A stretch of DNA of 64,000 bases from Ferruginivarius sediminum (GTDB lineage Bacteria > Pseudomonadota > Alphaproteobacteria > Kiloniellales > Rhodovibrionaceae): positions 1 through 64,000 of the forward strand of contig NZ_QPMH01000020.1 in the NCBI RefSeq assembly GCF_003344765.1, in the 5' to 3' direction. The position numbers and the translations under genes are program-made. The notes under the pieces were generated by a model. That model had not been told where the DNA came from. It saw only the letters and a program-made list of their open reading frames with translations, and ran no database searches. Below are positions 36,606-46,027 of the stretch, piece by piece. The first letter of the stretch is position 1, and each line of letters begins with the position of its first letter.

Positions 36606-37643
36606 TCAAAATATCTCGTCGGCGGCCTTGCGGTCTTCGCGTTTCAGTTTGCCGGGATCGGGTAGATTGGCTTTCAGGAGCGCTTCGATATCGAGGATGC
36701 CCCGGCTTCGCTCCGGCCAATAATCGCCGGCGACGTCCTGGCTGGTTTCGGTGAGAATGTTTCGGAACGCTTCCACGCGCTGCCAGGGTTCGGGGTACGC
36801 CTCATCCAGTTCGTCCTCGCGGCGGCGCAGCCACATCGCTGCGGCCGCCGCCACGTGGACGGTCGCGTATGAGGTACCGTCTCCGGGTCCGTTCGCATCC
36901 GGAACGACTTCTCCGTCGCGCAGCATACTGTTCGCGCGCAGGACATCGTCGGCCGGCGCCCAGATGTCGATGGAGCGCTTTGCCATCGACTTGTCGTAGC
37001 GGAACCAGACCCGCCGCTTCGGCGTCACGCCGCCGACGCCGATGGTGCGGGAGAACTTGCCGGGATAGGTGACGCGGTCGACGATCTGGCCGCCGGCGCA
37101 GACCATGATGATGCCCCGGTCATAGGCATGATCCACCGCTTCGCCCAGGTGACGCTGCGCGAACAGGCTCATCTGCGGAAAGCCGAAGCTCATGGAGATG
37201 ACCTCGGCCGCGCTGATGTCGACGGCGTGGCGAATTGATTCGGCAATACGCTTGCGCGCATGCTTGGAGGAAATGACGACGTGGTTGAAGGCGCGATACG
37301 GGATCATCGAAAGACCCGGCGCAAGTCCGACGAAGCTGCCGGGCAGATTGCCGCAAAGCACGCTGGCGACACGCGTTCCATGGCCCGGCGTGCCCTCGTA
37401 GTCCAGCGAGTCCTGCGCCCGCGCGCCGCGCTCCATGAGGTTCAGCCCGTCATCGACACGGACAATCGGGCTCTTCCCCTCCTGCCACGGCCCCATCACC
37501 GGATGCTCGGTATAGCCGGTATCGATCAGCGCGACTTCGGTTTCGCCCCAATCGACCTGCCCGGAACCGTCGGATCGCCTCGGTAAAAGGGACAGCGCCT
37601 GCCGTCCCTTGACCATATCTATGTTCCAGAACTTCTCTGGCAT
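36606..37643 (-). CDS. Cytoplasmic subtilisin-like (S8) serine protease
   Basis: 345 residues and no signal peptide or propeptide. The catalytic Asp41 (VALIDTGYTEH), His88 (GTPGHGTRVASVL) and Ser258 (GDGTSYATVHVAAA) are present. The oxyanion-hole Asn, normally in AAGN, is replaced: the sequence is VCAGGQ (182-186). Intracellular subtilases of the qhp operon (QhpE) trim the leader from the cross-linked subunit; the same processing role is suggested by the nearby radical-SAM gene. GAGGAAAG precedes the ATG. Confidence 0.85.
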   Translation of the reverse strand: MPEKFWNIDMVKGRQALSLLPRRSDGSGQVDWGETEVALIDTGYTEHPVMGPWQEGKSPIVRVDDGLNLMERGARAQDSLDYEGTPGHGTRVASVLCGNLPGSFVGLAPGLSMIPYRAFNHVVISSKHARKRIAESIRHAVDISAAEVISMSFGFPQMSLFAQRHLGEAVDHAYDRGIIMVCAGGQIVDRVTYPGKFSRTIGVGGVTPKRRVWFRYDKSMAKRSIDIWAPADDVLRANSMLRDGEVVPDANGPGDGTSYATVHVAAAAAMWLRRREDELDEAYPEPWQRVEAFRNILTETSQDVAGDYWPERSRGILDIEALLKANLPDPGKLKREDRKAADEIF

Positions 37644-37919
37644 GGCGAATTCGCTTTCCTCAGTCGAATCGGCAGGTAAGCGCGCCCAAGCGGCAAGAGC
37701 CCATCCCCTGGAATATTATAACTGATGCGCGATTGCCCTGGTATAGTAAAAAAATCGATAAAAAAGGTTTCCGACAAAGCCGCAGAAATACTCATAAGCA
37801 ACAAAAGAAATGAGAAGGGGAGCCGATTTCTTGAACAGCCGAATCCGGCAATCGAGGCCACGGAAGCGATGCGTCAGCCTGCCCGGGTCTCGATAGACAG
37901 GTCAATCAGAGGGCGGCCT

Positions 37920-39524
37920 TCAGGGCTTCAAAGCCGCTGTGATGGAATCCGCCAGGCGAAGGGTTAACGCCACGATGGTCATGGTTGGATTGGCCCATCC
38001 GCTGGTCGGGAAAACCGAGCTGCCTGCAACGTACAAATTGTCGACCAAATGAACCCTTGCATCGACGTCGACGACCCCGCGTCGCGGGTCCGTAGCCATG
38101 CGTGTCGTGCCCATATGATGATAACCGCCGATCGGGTGGCGGCCGATCGTGGGATCGACGGGCCAGTCCACGTCGCTTTCGGCGAGCCAGTCCATGGGGT
38201 GCGCCCGGCCGAGTCGGAGCCGGCGCAGTTCGTCATCCATTGTCTCGACCAGCATCCGGAGCGTGCGACCGTCAACTTCGGAAAGTTGCCAATCAAGCGC
38301 GACTTTCGGCAGGTCGAGCGTGTCCCTCTCGCGCGTCAAGAGGACCCGGCTTTCCGGGTTCGGCGCTTGCTCGGCGCGGGCAATCAGGTAAAGGGATCCG
38401 ATCCCACGATTGAGTTGCGTACGGCGTAACGGACGTTCTCCCCAGGCCTGCAGCGCGTCGTTGCCCTGACGGTAGAGGCGCCAAAGCCGGCGCATCGCCC
38501 GGTTCGGTGTGCCGTGCTTGCGAAGCGTCGTGTAGACTGCCTGGGATATCGGGACGCCTCTCATCGGCGCGCGCTGGAATTTCACCGTTGCCGCCGTGTT
38601 CAGGACACCAGCTTGGCGTTGGACGTGCTCCGACAGTCGCAGCACGGGTATCAGCTTGCGGCCGCCGCGGGCGAATTGTTTACGGAAAGTCGCCCAGAAG
38701 GTGGCTGGATCGTCCAACTCCAGTTTCGCAATGCGTGCCCGGGGATGCTCCATGAAGTACCGGCCGACGATGTCGTGATCGTTGCCGAGCCCGTTCTTGG
38801 CGACACGGTTTGAAGCAAGCAGCAGGCGGGCGTTTTCGATTCCCCCGCATGCCAGCACGTAAGCGCGGGCCCGTGCCCGGCCGCGCCGTCCGTTCAGGGA
38901 GGCAAGCCGAAGACCTGTGACATGACCGGCGGTTTCGTCGGTTTCGATTTCGACAACGTTGGCGTGGACGACAACCCGGACCCGTGCGGCACCCGTCAGG
39001 TCGCTGGAATTGGCGATACCGAAGCGCCAATAGGCGTCGTCGAACTGCCAGAATCCGGTGCGCACGCGGTTTTGGTCGAATTTTGGCGGGTCGGTGTTGA
39101 GCTCAGTCCACAGGCTTTCATCGAACGTTCTGTAAGGAAGTTCGAACGCCTCGGCGGCCCGGCGGTAGTAGTGGGCGAGGTCGGCGTGCGTGAGCGGCCA
39201 TCCGGTGTCCGGAATGCCGGGCCGTTGGACGAAGTCGATCGGATCGAGAGGCGCGCAGCGTCCGCCCCATATGGCGGTGGTGCCGCCGAAGAAGCGCAGC
39301 CGGGATTCAGAGAGCGGATGGTAGGTGCGCCCCACCACGTCGCCGTCGTACAGCGACTGGGTCCTGTGATCGAAATCGAAACCGCCGCTCTCCAGGAGAC
39401 ACACCTCGCATCCGGTCTCCTTCAGAGCGCGCGCAAGCGTGATCCCGGCAACGCCACCGCCTACAACGCAGACATCGGCATCGAATATGGCCTCGTCCTG
39501 CACGTCATTGAAATCTACCAGCAT
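37920..39524 (-). CDS. GMC oxidoreductase, sugar/alcohol dehydrogenase-like
   Basis: 534 residues. FAD fold VCVVGGGVAGITLARAL, GMC loop FFGGTTAIWGGRCAP, and C-terminal catalytic motifs YHHMGTTRMA and WANPTMTIVALTLRLAD. The glucose-, fructose- or pyranose-type dehydrogenases look like this. Third GMC protein in the cluster. No signal peptide. It lies 276 bases upstream of the subtilase gene on the same strand; the gap is AT-rich in part and probably has the subtilase promoter. Confidence 0.86.
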   Translation of the reverse strand: MLVDFNDVQDEAIFDADVCVVGGGVAGITLARALKETGCEVCLLESGGFDFDHRTQSLYDGDVVGRTYHPLSESRLRFFGGTTAIWGGRCAPLDPIDFVQRPGIPDTGWPLTHADLAHYYRRAAEAFELPYRTFDESLWTELNTDPPKFDQNRVRTGFWQFDDAYWRFGIANSSDLTGAARVRVVVHANVVEIETDETAGHVTGLRLASLNGRRGRARARAYVLACGGIENARLLLASNRVAKNGLGNDHDIVGRYFMEHPRARIAKLELDDPATFWATFRKQFARGGRKLIPVLRLSEHVQRQAGVLNTAATVKFQRAPMRGVPISQAVYTTLRKHGTPNRAMRRLWRLYRQGNDALQAWGERPLRRTQLNRGIGSLYLIARAEQAPNPESRVLLTRERDTLDLPKVALDWQLSEVDGRTLRMLVETMDDELRRLRLGRAHPMDWLAESDVDWPVDPTIGRHPIGGYHHMGTTRMATDPRRGVVDVDARVHLVDNLYVAGSSVFPTSGWANPTMTIVALTLRLADSITAALKP

Positions 39525-39759
39525 GCGTCCGTTGTCCCATCGCTACGCCGCATCCGGTCTTCAAACCGCCAGAATCAAGGGAGCCGAATTGCTGCGCGAG
39601 GCGAGCCTGAGAAGCCTCGCGTATGGCCAGCGCGCTCAACCATGTCAAGTTCAAGCATCGGCTTGTTCAGGTATCCCATGGCCAAGGGAGCGCCGCTATG
39701 ACGGGGAGGGGCTGAAGTGTGGATTTGGGAAGAGCGGCCTATGGCAGTTCGTGCAACGC

Positions 39760-41757
39760 CTATACGTCCAGCGCATCCTCATCCAGGAACTTCGCCCGTT
39801 CCTGAATGAATGCGAAGCGCATTTCGGGTTTGCGACCCATCAGGCGTTCGACGATCTGAGCGGCTTCGCGCTGGTCCACCTGTGGGTCCGGCGATTCGTG
39901 ATCCGCGATTGTCACGCGCAGCAGTGTGCGCTTCTCCGGATTCATCGTCGTCGCCTTGAGCTGCGCCGGCGGCATCTCGCCCAGGCCCTTGAACCGGCTG
40001 ACTTCCACCTTGCCGCGGCCCTTGAAGTGACTGTCGAGCAGTTCTTCCTTATGGGCGTCGTCGCGGGCATAGACCACCTGACCGCCCTGGCTGAGGCGAT
40101 AGAGCGGCGGCTGCGCCAGATAGAGCCGGCCCGACTCGATCAGCCCCGGCATCTCCCGGTAGAAGAACGTCATAAGCAGCGAGGCGATGTGCGCGCCGTC
40201 GACGTCGGCGTCGCACATGATGATGATGCGCTCGTAGCGCAGCTTGTCGACGTCGAACTTGCCGCGCGTGTCCGTGCCCAGGGCCTGGATGATGTCGTTC
40301 AGCTCCTGGTTGGCGCGCAGCTTGTCGACCGACGCGCTGGCGACGTTCAGGATCTTGCCGCGCAGGGGCAGCACGGCCTGGGTCTCGCGGTTGCGCGCCT
40401 GCTTGGCCGACCCGCCGGCGGAATCGCCCTCGACCAGGAACACCTCGGTGCCGTCGGAGCGGTTGCGCGAACAGTCGGCCAGCTTGCCCGGCAGGCGCAG
40501 CCTTCGCGTAGCCGACTGGCGCTTCAGCTCCTTTTCCTTGCGCTTGCGCTGACGCTCCTCGGCGCGCTCGACGACGCGTTCCAGGAGTGCGCGGCTGCGT
40601 TCGGGATGGGCGGCCAGCCAGTGGTCGAAGTAGTCCTTGACCGCAGTTTCGACCAGCCGCTGTGCCTCCGCCGTCGCCAGCCGTTCCTTCGTCTGACCCT
40701 GGAACTGCGGCTCGCGAATGAAGACGGAGAGCAGGGCGCAGGCACCGCCCAGCAGGTCCTCGCCGGTCACCTGCTGCGCCTTCTTGTTGGAAACGATCTC
40801 GCCGTAGGTCTTGATGCCGCGCAATAGGGCGTTGCGCAGGCCGGCCTCGTGGGTGCCACCCTGCGGCGTGGGCACGGTGTTGCAGTAGCTGCTGGCGAAG
40901 CCTTCCTCGTCGGCGGGCCACGTCACCGCCCATTCGACGCGCCCGGCGCCGTCGGGGAACTCTGCCTGACCGGCAAAGGGCTCCGGCGTGATGGTCTTGC
41001 GTTCGGCCAGTTGCGCCTGCAGCGCGTCGCGCAGGCCGCCGGGGTAGTGCAGCGTGGCCTGCGGCGGGCAGACCTCGCGCTCGCTCTCGCCGATCAGTTC
41101 CGGCGCGCAGCGCCAGCGAATCTCAACGCCCTTGAACAGATAGGCCTTCGACCGCGCCATCCGGTACAGAATCGCCGGGCGGAACCCGGCGTGGCCGAAG
41201 ATCGTCGCGTCCGGCACGAAGGTGACGGTGGTGCCGCGACGGTTCTGAACCGCGCCCAGGTCTTCCAACGGCCCCTGCGGCGTGCCCTTGGCGAACTGCT
41301 GGCGCCACAGGTGGCGGTCGCGGGCGACCTCCACGGCCAAGGTCTCGGCCAGGGCGTTCACGACGGAAACGCCCACGCCATGCAGGCCGCCGGCGGTGGC
41401 GTAGGCCTTGTTCGCGAACTTGGCGCCGGAATGCAGGGTGGTGAAGATCACCTCCAGCGCCGACTTGTCCTTGAACTTGGGGTGCGGGTCCACCGGGATG
41501 CCGCGCCCGTTGTCGCGCACCGTCAGACGGTTGCCGGGCTCCAACTCGATCTCGATTCGCGTGGCGTGGCCCGCGACGGCCTCGTCCATCGCGTTGTCGA
41601 GCAGCTCGGCCACCAGATGGTGCAGCGCCTTCTCGTCGGTGCCGCCGACATACATGCCGGGACGCCGGCGCACCGGCTCAAGCCCCTCCAGGACCTCGAT
41701 GTCCTTGGCGGTGTAGGCGTCGTTGCTTTCGGAGACAGTCTGGAATAGATCGCTCAT
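39760..41757 (-). CDS. parE: DNA topoisomerase IV subunit B
   Basis: 665 residues. GHKL ATPase motifs (ELLDNAMDEAVAG; DNGRGIPVD; GGLHGVGVSVVNAL), then the TOPRIM motif EGDSAGGSAKQARNRETQAV and the C-terminal FKGLGEMPPAQLKATTM. The short length and the wording of the TOPRIM and C-terminal parts match ParE rather than GyrB of alphaproteobacteria. The enzyme partners with ParC to decatenate chromosomes. The ATG at 41757 is the usual start; upstream codons are not coding-like. Confidence 0.92.
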   Translation of the reverse strand: MSDLFQTVSESNDAYTAKDIEVLEGLEPVRRRPGMYVGGTDEKALHHLVAELLDNAMDEAVAGHATRIEIELEPGNRLTVRDNGRGIPVDPHPKFKDKSALEVIFTTLHSGAKFANKAYATAGGLHGVGVSVVNALAETLAVEVARDRHLWRQQFAKGTPQGPLEDLGAVQNRRGTTVTFVPDATIFGHAGFRPAILYRMARSKAYLFKGVEIRWRCAPELIGESEREVCPPQATLHYPGGLRDALQAQLAERKTITPEPFAGQAEFPDGAGRVEWAVTWPADEEGFASSYCNTVPTPQGGTHEAGLRNALLRGIKTYGEIVSNKKAQQVTGEDLLGGACALLSVFIREPQFQGQTKERLATAEAQRLVETAVKDYFDHWLAAHPERSRALLERVVERAEERQRKRKEKELKRQSATRRLRLPGKLADCSRNRSDGTEVFLVEGDSAGGSAKQARNRETQAVLPLRGKILNVASASVDKLRANQELNDIIQALGTDTRGKFDVDKLRYERIIIMCDADVDGAHIASLLMTFFYREMPGLIESGRLYLAQPPLYRLSQGGQVVYARDDAHKEELLDSHFKGRGKVEVSRFKGLGEMPPAQLKATTMNPEKRTLLRVTIADHESPDPQVDQREAAQIVERLMGRKPEMRFAFIQERAKFLDEDALDV

Positions 41758-41891
41758 GGCCGCTGCATTATGGTCGTGACCTTGCCCCGTGGCAAGCAGA
41801 TGCAGTAGGAGCCTTACAGGCTTCCACCATATTTTGTGAACCCACGCGCGCCGTGCCGCGCACGCGGTCCGGCCGGCACCGGAGGCTAGGG

Positions 41892-42293
41892 ATGACCGAC
41901 ACCGAGACACCGCCGACGATCGAGCCGGCCCTGCGTACGCTGGCCATGCCGGGCGATGCCAATCCCAACGGGGACATCTTCGGCGGCTGGGTGCTTTCCC
42001 AGATGGACCTTGCCGGGTCCGTTCCTGCGAGCGAGCGTGCCAGGGGCCGGATCGCCACCGTGGCGATGGACGCGGTGCGCTTTCACCGCCCGGTCTATGT
42101 CGGCGACCTTGTAAGCTGTTACGCCCGTATCGTGAAGGTCGGAAACACCTCGATCACGGTCAAGGTCGAAACCTGGGCGACCCGGCGGCACGACGTCACG
42201 AACGTCAAGGTGACCGAGGGCACGCTCGTCTATGTCGCCATCGACGATGTCGGCCGCCCGCGCAGCGTGCCTTCCGACGAGGCGCGTGCGTAA
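41892..42293 (+). CDS. Acyl-CoA thioesterase, YciA-like hotdog protein
   Basis: 133 residues. The hotdog-fold motif MPGDANPNGDIFGGWVLSQ is the YciA-type active site (Asn, Asp). It cleaves acyl-CoA esters in the cytoplasm. The ATG at 41892 follows GGAGGCTAGGG. It ends three bases from the convergent DoeA-like gene end. Confidence 0.9.
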   Translation: MTDTETPPTIEPALRTLAMPGDANPNGDIFGGWVLSQMDLAGSVPASERARGRIATVAMDAVRFHRPVYVGDLVSCYARIVKVGNTSITVKVETWATRRHDVTNVKVTEGTLVYVAIDDVGRPRSVPSDEARA

Positions 42294-42296
42294 CGC

Positions 42297-43439
42297 CTAC
42301 GGCGCCGGTGTGCGGGTGAGGACCTCCGCCCCCTCGTCACCCAGAAAGACGGTGTTGGAGACGAAGTAGTCGCCCTCGCCGGTTCCCATAAGCCAGGAGA
42401 GGATGTGGAACGCCATGCCGGGTTGCAGCACCAGATCGCTGTCGTGGCGCAGGCCCACCACGGTGCTGCCGCCGGTCCAGCTTGGCGGGAAGGCAAGGCC
42501 CACCAGATAGCCGCAGTGATGGCGCCTGTAGTGCGGCAGACCGGCTGCATCGACGATGTCCTGCCAGGCCTTGTAAACCTTGGCCGCCGTGGTGCCGGGC
42601 TTGATCGCATCCACCACGGCGTTGAAGGCATCGACGCACACACCCCGGATCCGCTCGGTTCCCGCCGGTGGCGTGCCGAAGTGGATCAACCGCCCCAGCG
42701 GCGCGTGATACCGCCTGACACAACCAGCCATTTCCACGAACAAGGCCTCGCCCTCGCGCAGCTCGCGGTTCCGCCAGGTGGTATGCTCCTGGTTCAGGCG
42801 CGGGGTCGGCCGGATGAAGGGCGTAAAGCCCGGGTTCTCGCCGCCGGCCAGAATCATGGCGCGGTGCACCTCGGCGGCGACCTCCCTCTCGTTCACGCCG
42901 GGCCGCGCGGTTTCCAGCGCGGCCTCCATCATCGCGTCGCTCACTTTGGCCGCCTCGCGCAGATGGGCAACCTCCAAGGGCGACTTCACCAGACGCAGTT
43001 CATCGACCAACCATGTCGTGTCCACCCACTCGGCATTGGGCAGGTTGCGTAGGATCGCTTCGTAGCGCGCCGGCGTGCAGGCGTGGCTGTCCGTTTCGAT
43101 GCCGATGCGATCCCGGTTGTGGCCGCGATTGCGCAGGACTTCGGCGGTAACGGCGGCGGGATCCTCGCTGTCCGTGTGGCCAACGAACTCCACCTGCGGG
43201 ATCTGGTCGGCGATGGTCACCTGTTCCATCCGCCGGGTGACGAGCGTCAGCGGTCCGTCGGGGCCGACGACCAGGCCGTGGTAGGCGAAGAAGCCCTGAT
43301 GATCGAGGCCGCAGAGATAGTCGATGTTCTCCGGCTTCGTGATCAGCAGTGCCTGCAGGTTGCGGGCACTCATCTGCCAGCGCACCTGCGCCAGCCGCTT
43401 CTCGAACTCCTCGGGTGGGAATGGCGGGTCGTCGGACAT
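42297..43439 (-). CDS. doeA: M24-family (creatinase-like) hydrolase, probable ectoine hydrolase
   Basis: 380 residues with the N-terminal creatinase domain (ALLITKPENIDYLCG) and a C-terminal pita-bread domain. In place of the metal-binding Asp the sequence reads VEMAGCVRRYHAPLGRLIHF, the pattern of metal-free creatinase-like enzymes such as ectoine hydrolase DoeA/EutD. DoeA opens ectoine to N-acetyl-diaminobutyrate. The adjacent divergent ehu operon (ectoine import) strongly supports this call. The ATG at 43439 is preferred; ATGs further up (43487, 43523) lie in AT-rich codons. The doeB deacetylase is not in view. Confidence 0.78.
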   Translation of the reverse strand: MSDDPPFPPEEFEKRLAQVRWQMSARNLQALLITKPENIDYLCGLDHQGFFAYHGLVVGPDGPLTLVTRRMEQVTIADQIPQVEFVGHTDSEDPAAVTAEVLRNRGHNRDRIGIETDSHACTPARYEAILRNLPNAEWVDTTWLVDELRLVKSPLEVAHLREAAKVSDAMMEAALETARPGVNEREVAAEVHRAMILAGGENPGFTPFIRPTPRLNQEHTTWRNRELREGEALFVEMAGCVRRYHAPLGRLIHFGTPPAGTERIRGVCVDAFNAVVDAIKPGTTAAKVYKAWQDIVDAAGLPHYRRHHCGYLVGLAFPPSWTGGSTVVGLRHDSDLVLQPGMAFHILSWLMGTGEGDYFVSNTVFLGDEGAEVLTRTPAP

Positions 43440-43703
43440 GGCAGGGCGCTCTTCTTCTTTTGGTAGAAACTCTGGCAGTTTGTACATCAACGGCGTAGTA
43501 TCCACGCAAAGTTGATTGGGCAAATCCGAACTTGATGCATCAGGTTATCCAGCCAGTGTCGTGAGACGAAAGAATTTTCGCACGCATGGCGGCGCGCCGC
43601 GCGTGCGATCGATCGGGACGCCGAAAACCGGGTTAGCGCGGCGGGCATCCGTGCCGCGCATCAGTGCGGCCGACAGAGAGAAACTGATGGGGAGGTTATG
43701 GCA

Positions 43704-44561
43704 ATGAAACGGAACACCATCGCGAAATTTGCGGTCGCGGCCGTGGCAGCGCTGACGACTTCGGCGCTCGCGACGGGCGCTCAAGCGGAGAGCACGCTGG
43801 CGAAGCTCAAGGACCAGGGTTTCGTCCAGGCGGCCTTTGCGAACGAGGTGCCCTACGGCTATGTCAACGAGGAAGGGCGTCTCACCGGCGAGTCGCCCGA
43901 GGTCGCGCGCGCTGTCTTCAAGAGCATCGGTATCGACCAACTCGACGGCGTGCTGACCGAATGGGCCTCGCTGCTGCCAGGCCTGAACGCCGGGCGTTGG
44001 GACGTCGTCGCGGCTGGTATGTTCATCACGCCCGAACGCTGCAAGCAGGCCGATTTCTCCAATCCCAGCTATAAGATCGGGCAGTCGTTCCTGGTGTCCG
44101 CCGGTAATCCGAAGGGCCTGCACAGCTATCAGGACGTCGCCGACAAGGACGACGTGACCCTGGGCGTCATGGCCGGCGCGGTCGAGGCGGGCTATGCCCG
44201 GGACGCCGGCATCCCCGACGAGCGGATCAAACAGCTTCCCGACCAGGCCAGCATGCTGGCGGCGGTGCGCGCGGGGCGCGTGGACGCCGCGGCCCTGACC
44301 TCGGTGTCGATCGAGCGGATGGCCCAGCGCGGCGGCGACGCGGTCGAGCGCGTGAAGGACTTCGACACGCCGCCGGAGGCCGTGGGCTATGGCGGATTCG
44401 CCTTCCGCAAGGGCGACAGCGCGCTGCTTGAGGAGTTCAATACGAAGCTCGCCGAGTTCATCGGTACGGAAGAGCATTTGGCGCTCGTCAAGCCGTTCGG
44501 CTTCACCGAGGCGAACCTGCCGGGTGATGCGACTGCCAAAGAGCTTTGCCAGGGCGGTTAA
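43704..44561 (+). CDS. ehuB: EhuB: ectoine/hydroxyectoine-binding protein
   Basis: 285 residues with a signal peptide ending in GAQAES. It is a family 3 solute-binding protein (ANEVPYGYVNEEGRLTGESPE and ITPERCKQADFSNPSY are typical of EhuB). It binds ectoines in the periplasm for the EhuCD-A transporter. The ATG at 43704 has GGAGG eight bases upstream; an ATG at 43698 is only two bases from it. A strong hairpin follows the gene. Confidence 0.88.
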   Translation: MKRNTIAKFAVAAVAALTTSALATGAQAESTLAKLKDQGFVQAAFANEVPYGYVNEEGRLTGESPEVARAVFKSIGIDQLDGVLTEWASLLPGLNAGRWDVVAAGMFITPERCKQADFSNPSYKIGQSFLVSAGNPKGLHSYQDVADKDDVTLGVMAGAVEAGYARDAGIPDERIKQLPDQASMLAAVRAGRVDAAALTSVSIERMAQRGGDAVERVKDFDTPPEAVGYGGFAFRKGDSALLEEFNTKLAEFIGTEEHLALVKPFGFTEANLPGDATAKELCQGG

Positions 44562-44589
44562 GCCGGGACTTTTCGCGTCGACAGGTGAG

Positions 44590-44649
44590 CGTTCAGAAGG
44601 CCGTCGCAGCGGCGGGGGTGCTATTCCCCGCCGATGCGATCCTTGAACG
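44590..44649 (+). promoter_or_regulatory. Long imperfect hairpin between ehuB and ehuC
   Basis: Three nested paired blocks: CGTTCA with TGAACG (outer), TCGCA with TGCGA (middle), GGCGGGG with CCCCGCC (inner), around an eight-base loop. No T tract follows. Such a structure downstream of the binding-protein gene commonly protects or partly terminates the transcript, so that ehuB is made in excess over the permease genes. Confidence 0.75.
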
Positions 44650-44692
44650 TGCCTGATCATAGAGTCGGCGGCCGAGAAGGGGGACACGGCCG

Positions 44693-45352
44693 ATGGACAT
44701 CATGCGCTTCCTTCCAACGTTGCTGGATGGCGCCTGGATCACGGTGCAGATCACCGTTCTGGCGATTTTGCTCGCCCTTTTCATGGGCTTCGTCTCGGGG
44801 CTGATGCGCCTTTCCGGCGTGTGGGCGGTGAGGGCGGTTGCGTCGGTTTATATCGAGATTTTTCGGGGCACCTCGGCGCTGGTGCAGCTTTTCTGGATGT
44901 TCTTCGTCCTGCCGTTCTTCGGCATCAGCCTGGACCCCTTCACCGTCGGTTGGATCGCCCTCGGCCTCAATGTCGGGGCTTACGGCGGCGAGGTGGTTCG
45001 CGGCGCCATCCAGGCCGTGCCGCGCGGCCAGTACGAGGCGTCGATCGCGCTCAACATGTCGAAGTGGCTGGCGATGCGGCGAATCATCGTGCCGCAGGCG
45101 CTGCCGGCAATGGTGCCGCCCTGGGGCAACCTCTTCATCGAGCTGTTGAAGGCAACGGCGCTGGTGTCGCTGATCACCATTTCCGACCTGACGTTCCGCG
45201 CCAAGCAGCTTAACGACCAGACCTTCCAGACGGTCGAGATCTTCACTCTGGTGCTGTTCCTCTATCTGGCCATCGCCCTCGTCATCACCGGCGTCATGCG
45301 CATTGTCGAGCGCTGGACCGGCCGTGGCCTGGCGCGCGGAGGCATCAAATGA
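44693..45352 (+). CDS. ehuC: EhuC: ectoine ABC transporter permease
   Basis: 219 residues with about five membrane helices. The permease EAA-type loop is EASIALNMSKWLAMRRIIVPQALPAM. His/Glu/Gln/Arg/opine-family transport domain. AGAAGGGGG precedes the ATG. Ends with an ATGA overlap to ehuD; together they form the membrane channel. Confidence 0.88.
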   Translation: MDIMRFLPTLLDGAWITVQITVLAILLALFMGFVSGLMRLSGVWAVRAVASVYIEIFRGTSALVQLFWMFFVLPFFGISLDPFTVGWIALGLNVGAYGGEVVRGAIQAVPRGQYEASIALNMSKWLAMRRIIVPQALPAMVPPWGNLFIELLKATALVSLITISDLTFRAKQLNDQTFQTVEIFTLVLFLYLAIALVITGVMRIVERWTGRGLARGGIK

Positions 45353-46020
45353 GCGACAACGTCTGGGACTGGGCGTTCGCCTGGAAGATACTGCCGCGCA
45401 TCCTGGACGCGGCGATCATCACGATCGAGGCGACGCTGATCGGCTTTGTCTTCGCGGCCGTGCTGGGCCTTCTGCTTGCGCTGGGGCGGCGCAGCCGGAA
45501 CCCGCTGCTGTCTTACCCGATTGCGGGCGTGGTGGAGTTCATCCGCTCCACGCCGCTTCTGGTACAGATCTACTTCCTGTACTTCGTGCTGCCCGAGTTC
45601 GGTGTCGTCCTGCCGGCTCTGGTAGCCGGAATCCTGGGGCTGGGACTGCACTTCTCCACCTATTGCTCGGAAGTGTATCGCGCTGGGCTGGACAGCATTC
45701 CGCGCGGACAGTGGGAGGCTTCGGTCGCGCTGAACCTTTCCACCTACCGCACATACCGCGACATCATCGTGCCGCAGGCGATTCCGCCCGTCGTGCCGGC
45801 GCTCGGCAACTACCTCGTTGCCATGTTCAAGGAGACCCCGCTGCTCTCCGCCATCGCCGTCGTCGAGATGATGCAGGAGGCCAAGATCGTCGGCTCGGAG
45901 ACCTTCCGCTATGTCGAGCCGATGACGCTGGTGGGCGCGATCTTCCTGGTGTTGAGCCTGGTATCGATGGTGGGCATCCGGCGCGTCGAGGCGTGGCTGC
46001 GCCGCAAGATCATGGGATAA
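45349..46020 (+). CDS. ehuD: EhuD: ectoine ABC transporter permease
   Basis: 223 residues, paralogous to EhuC with the loop ASVALNLSTYRTYRDIIVPQA. About five membrane helices. Start overlaps the ehuC stop; seven bases separate it from ehuA. Order ehuB-C-D-A is conserved in ectoine uptake loci. Confidence 0.88.
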   Translation: MSDNVWDWAFAWKILPRILDAAIITIEATLIGFVFAAVLGLLLALGRRSRNPLLSYPIAGVVEFIRSTPLLVQIYFLYFVLPEFGVVLPALVAGILGLGLHFSTYCSEVYRAGLDSIPRGQWEASVALNLSTYRTYRDIIVPQAIPPVVPALGNYLVAMFKETPLLSAIAVVEMMQEAKIVGSETFRYVEPMTLVGAIFLVLSLVSMVGIRRVEAWLRRKIMG

Positions 46021-46027
46021 TCCAAGA

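Noticed and set aside
22993..39524. Quinoprotein/GMC region as an integrated mobile element
   Set aside because: No integrase, transposase, tRNA boundary or direct repeats seen; base composition similar to the rest.
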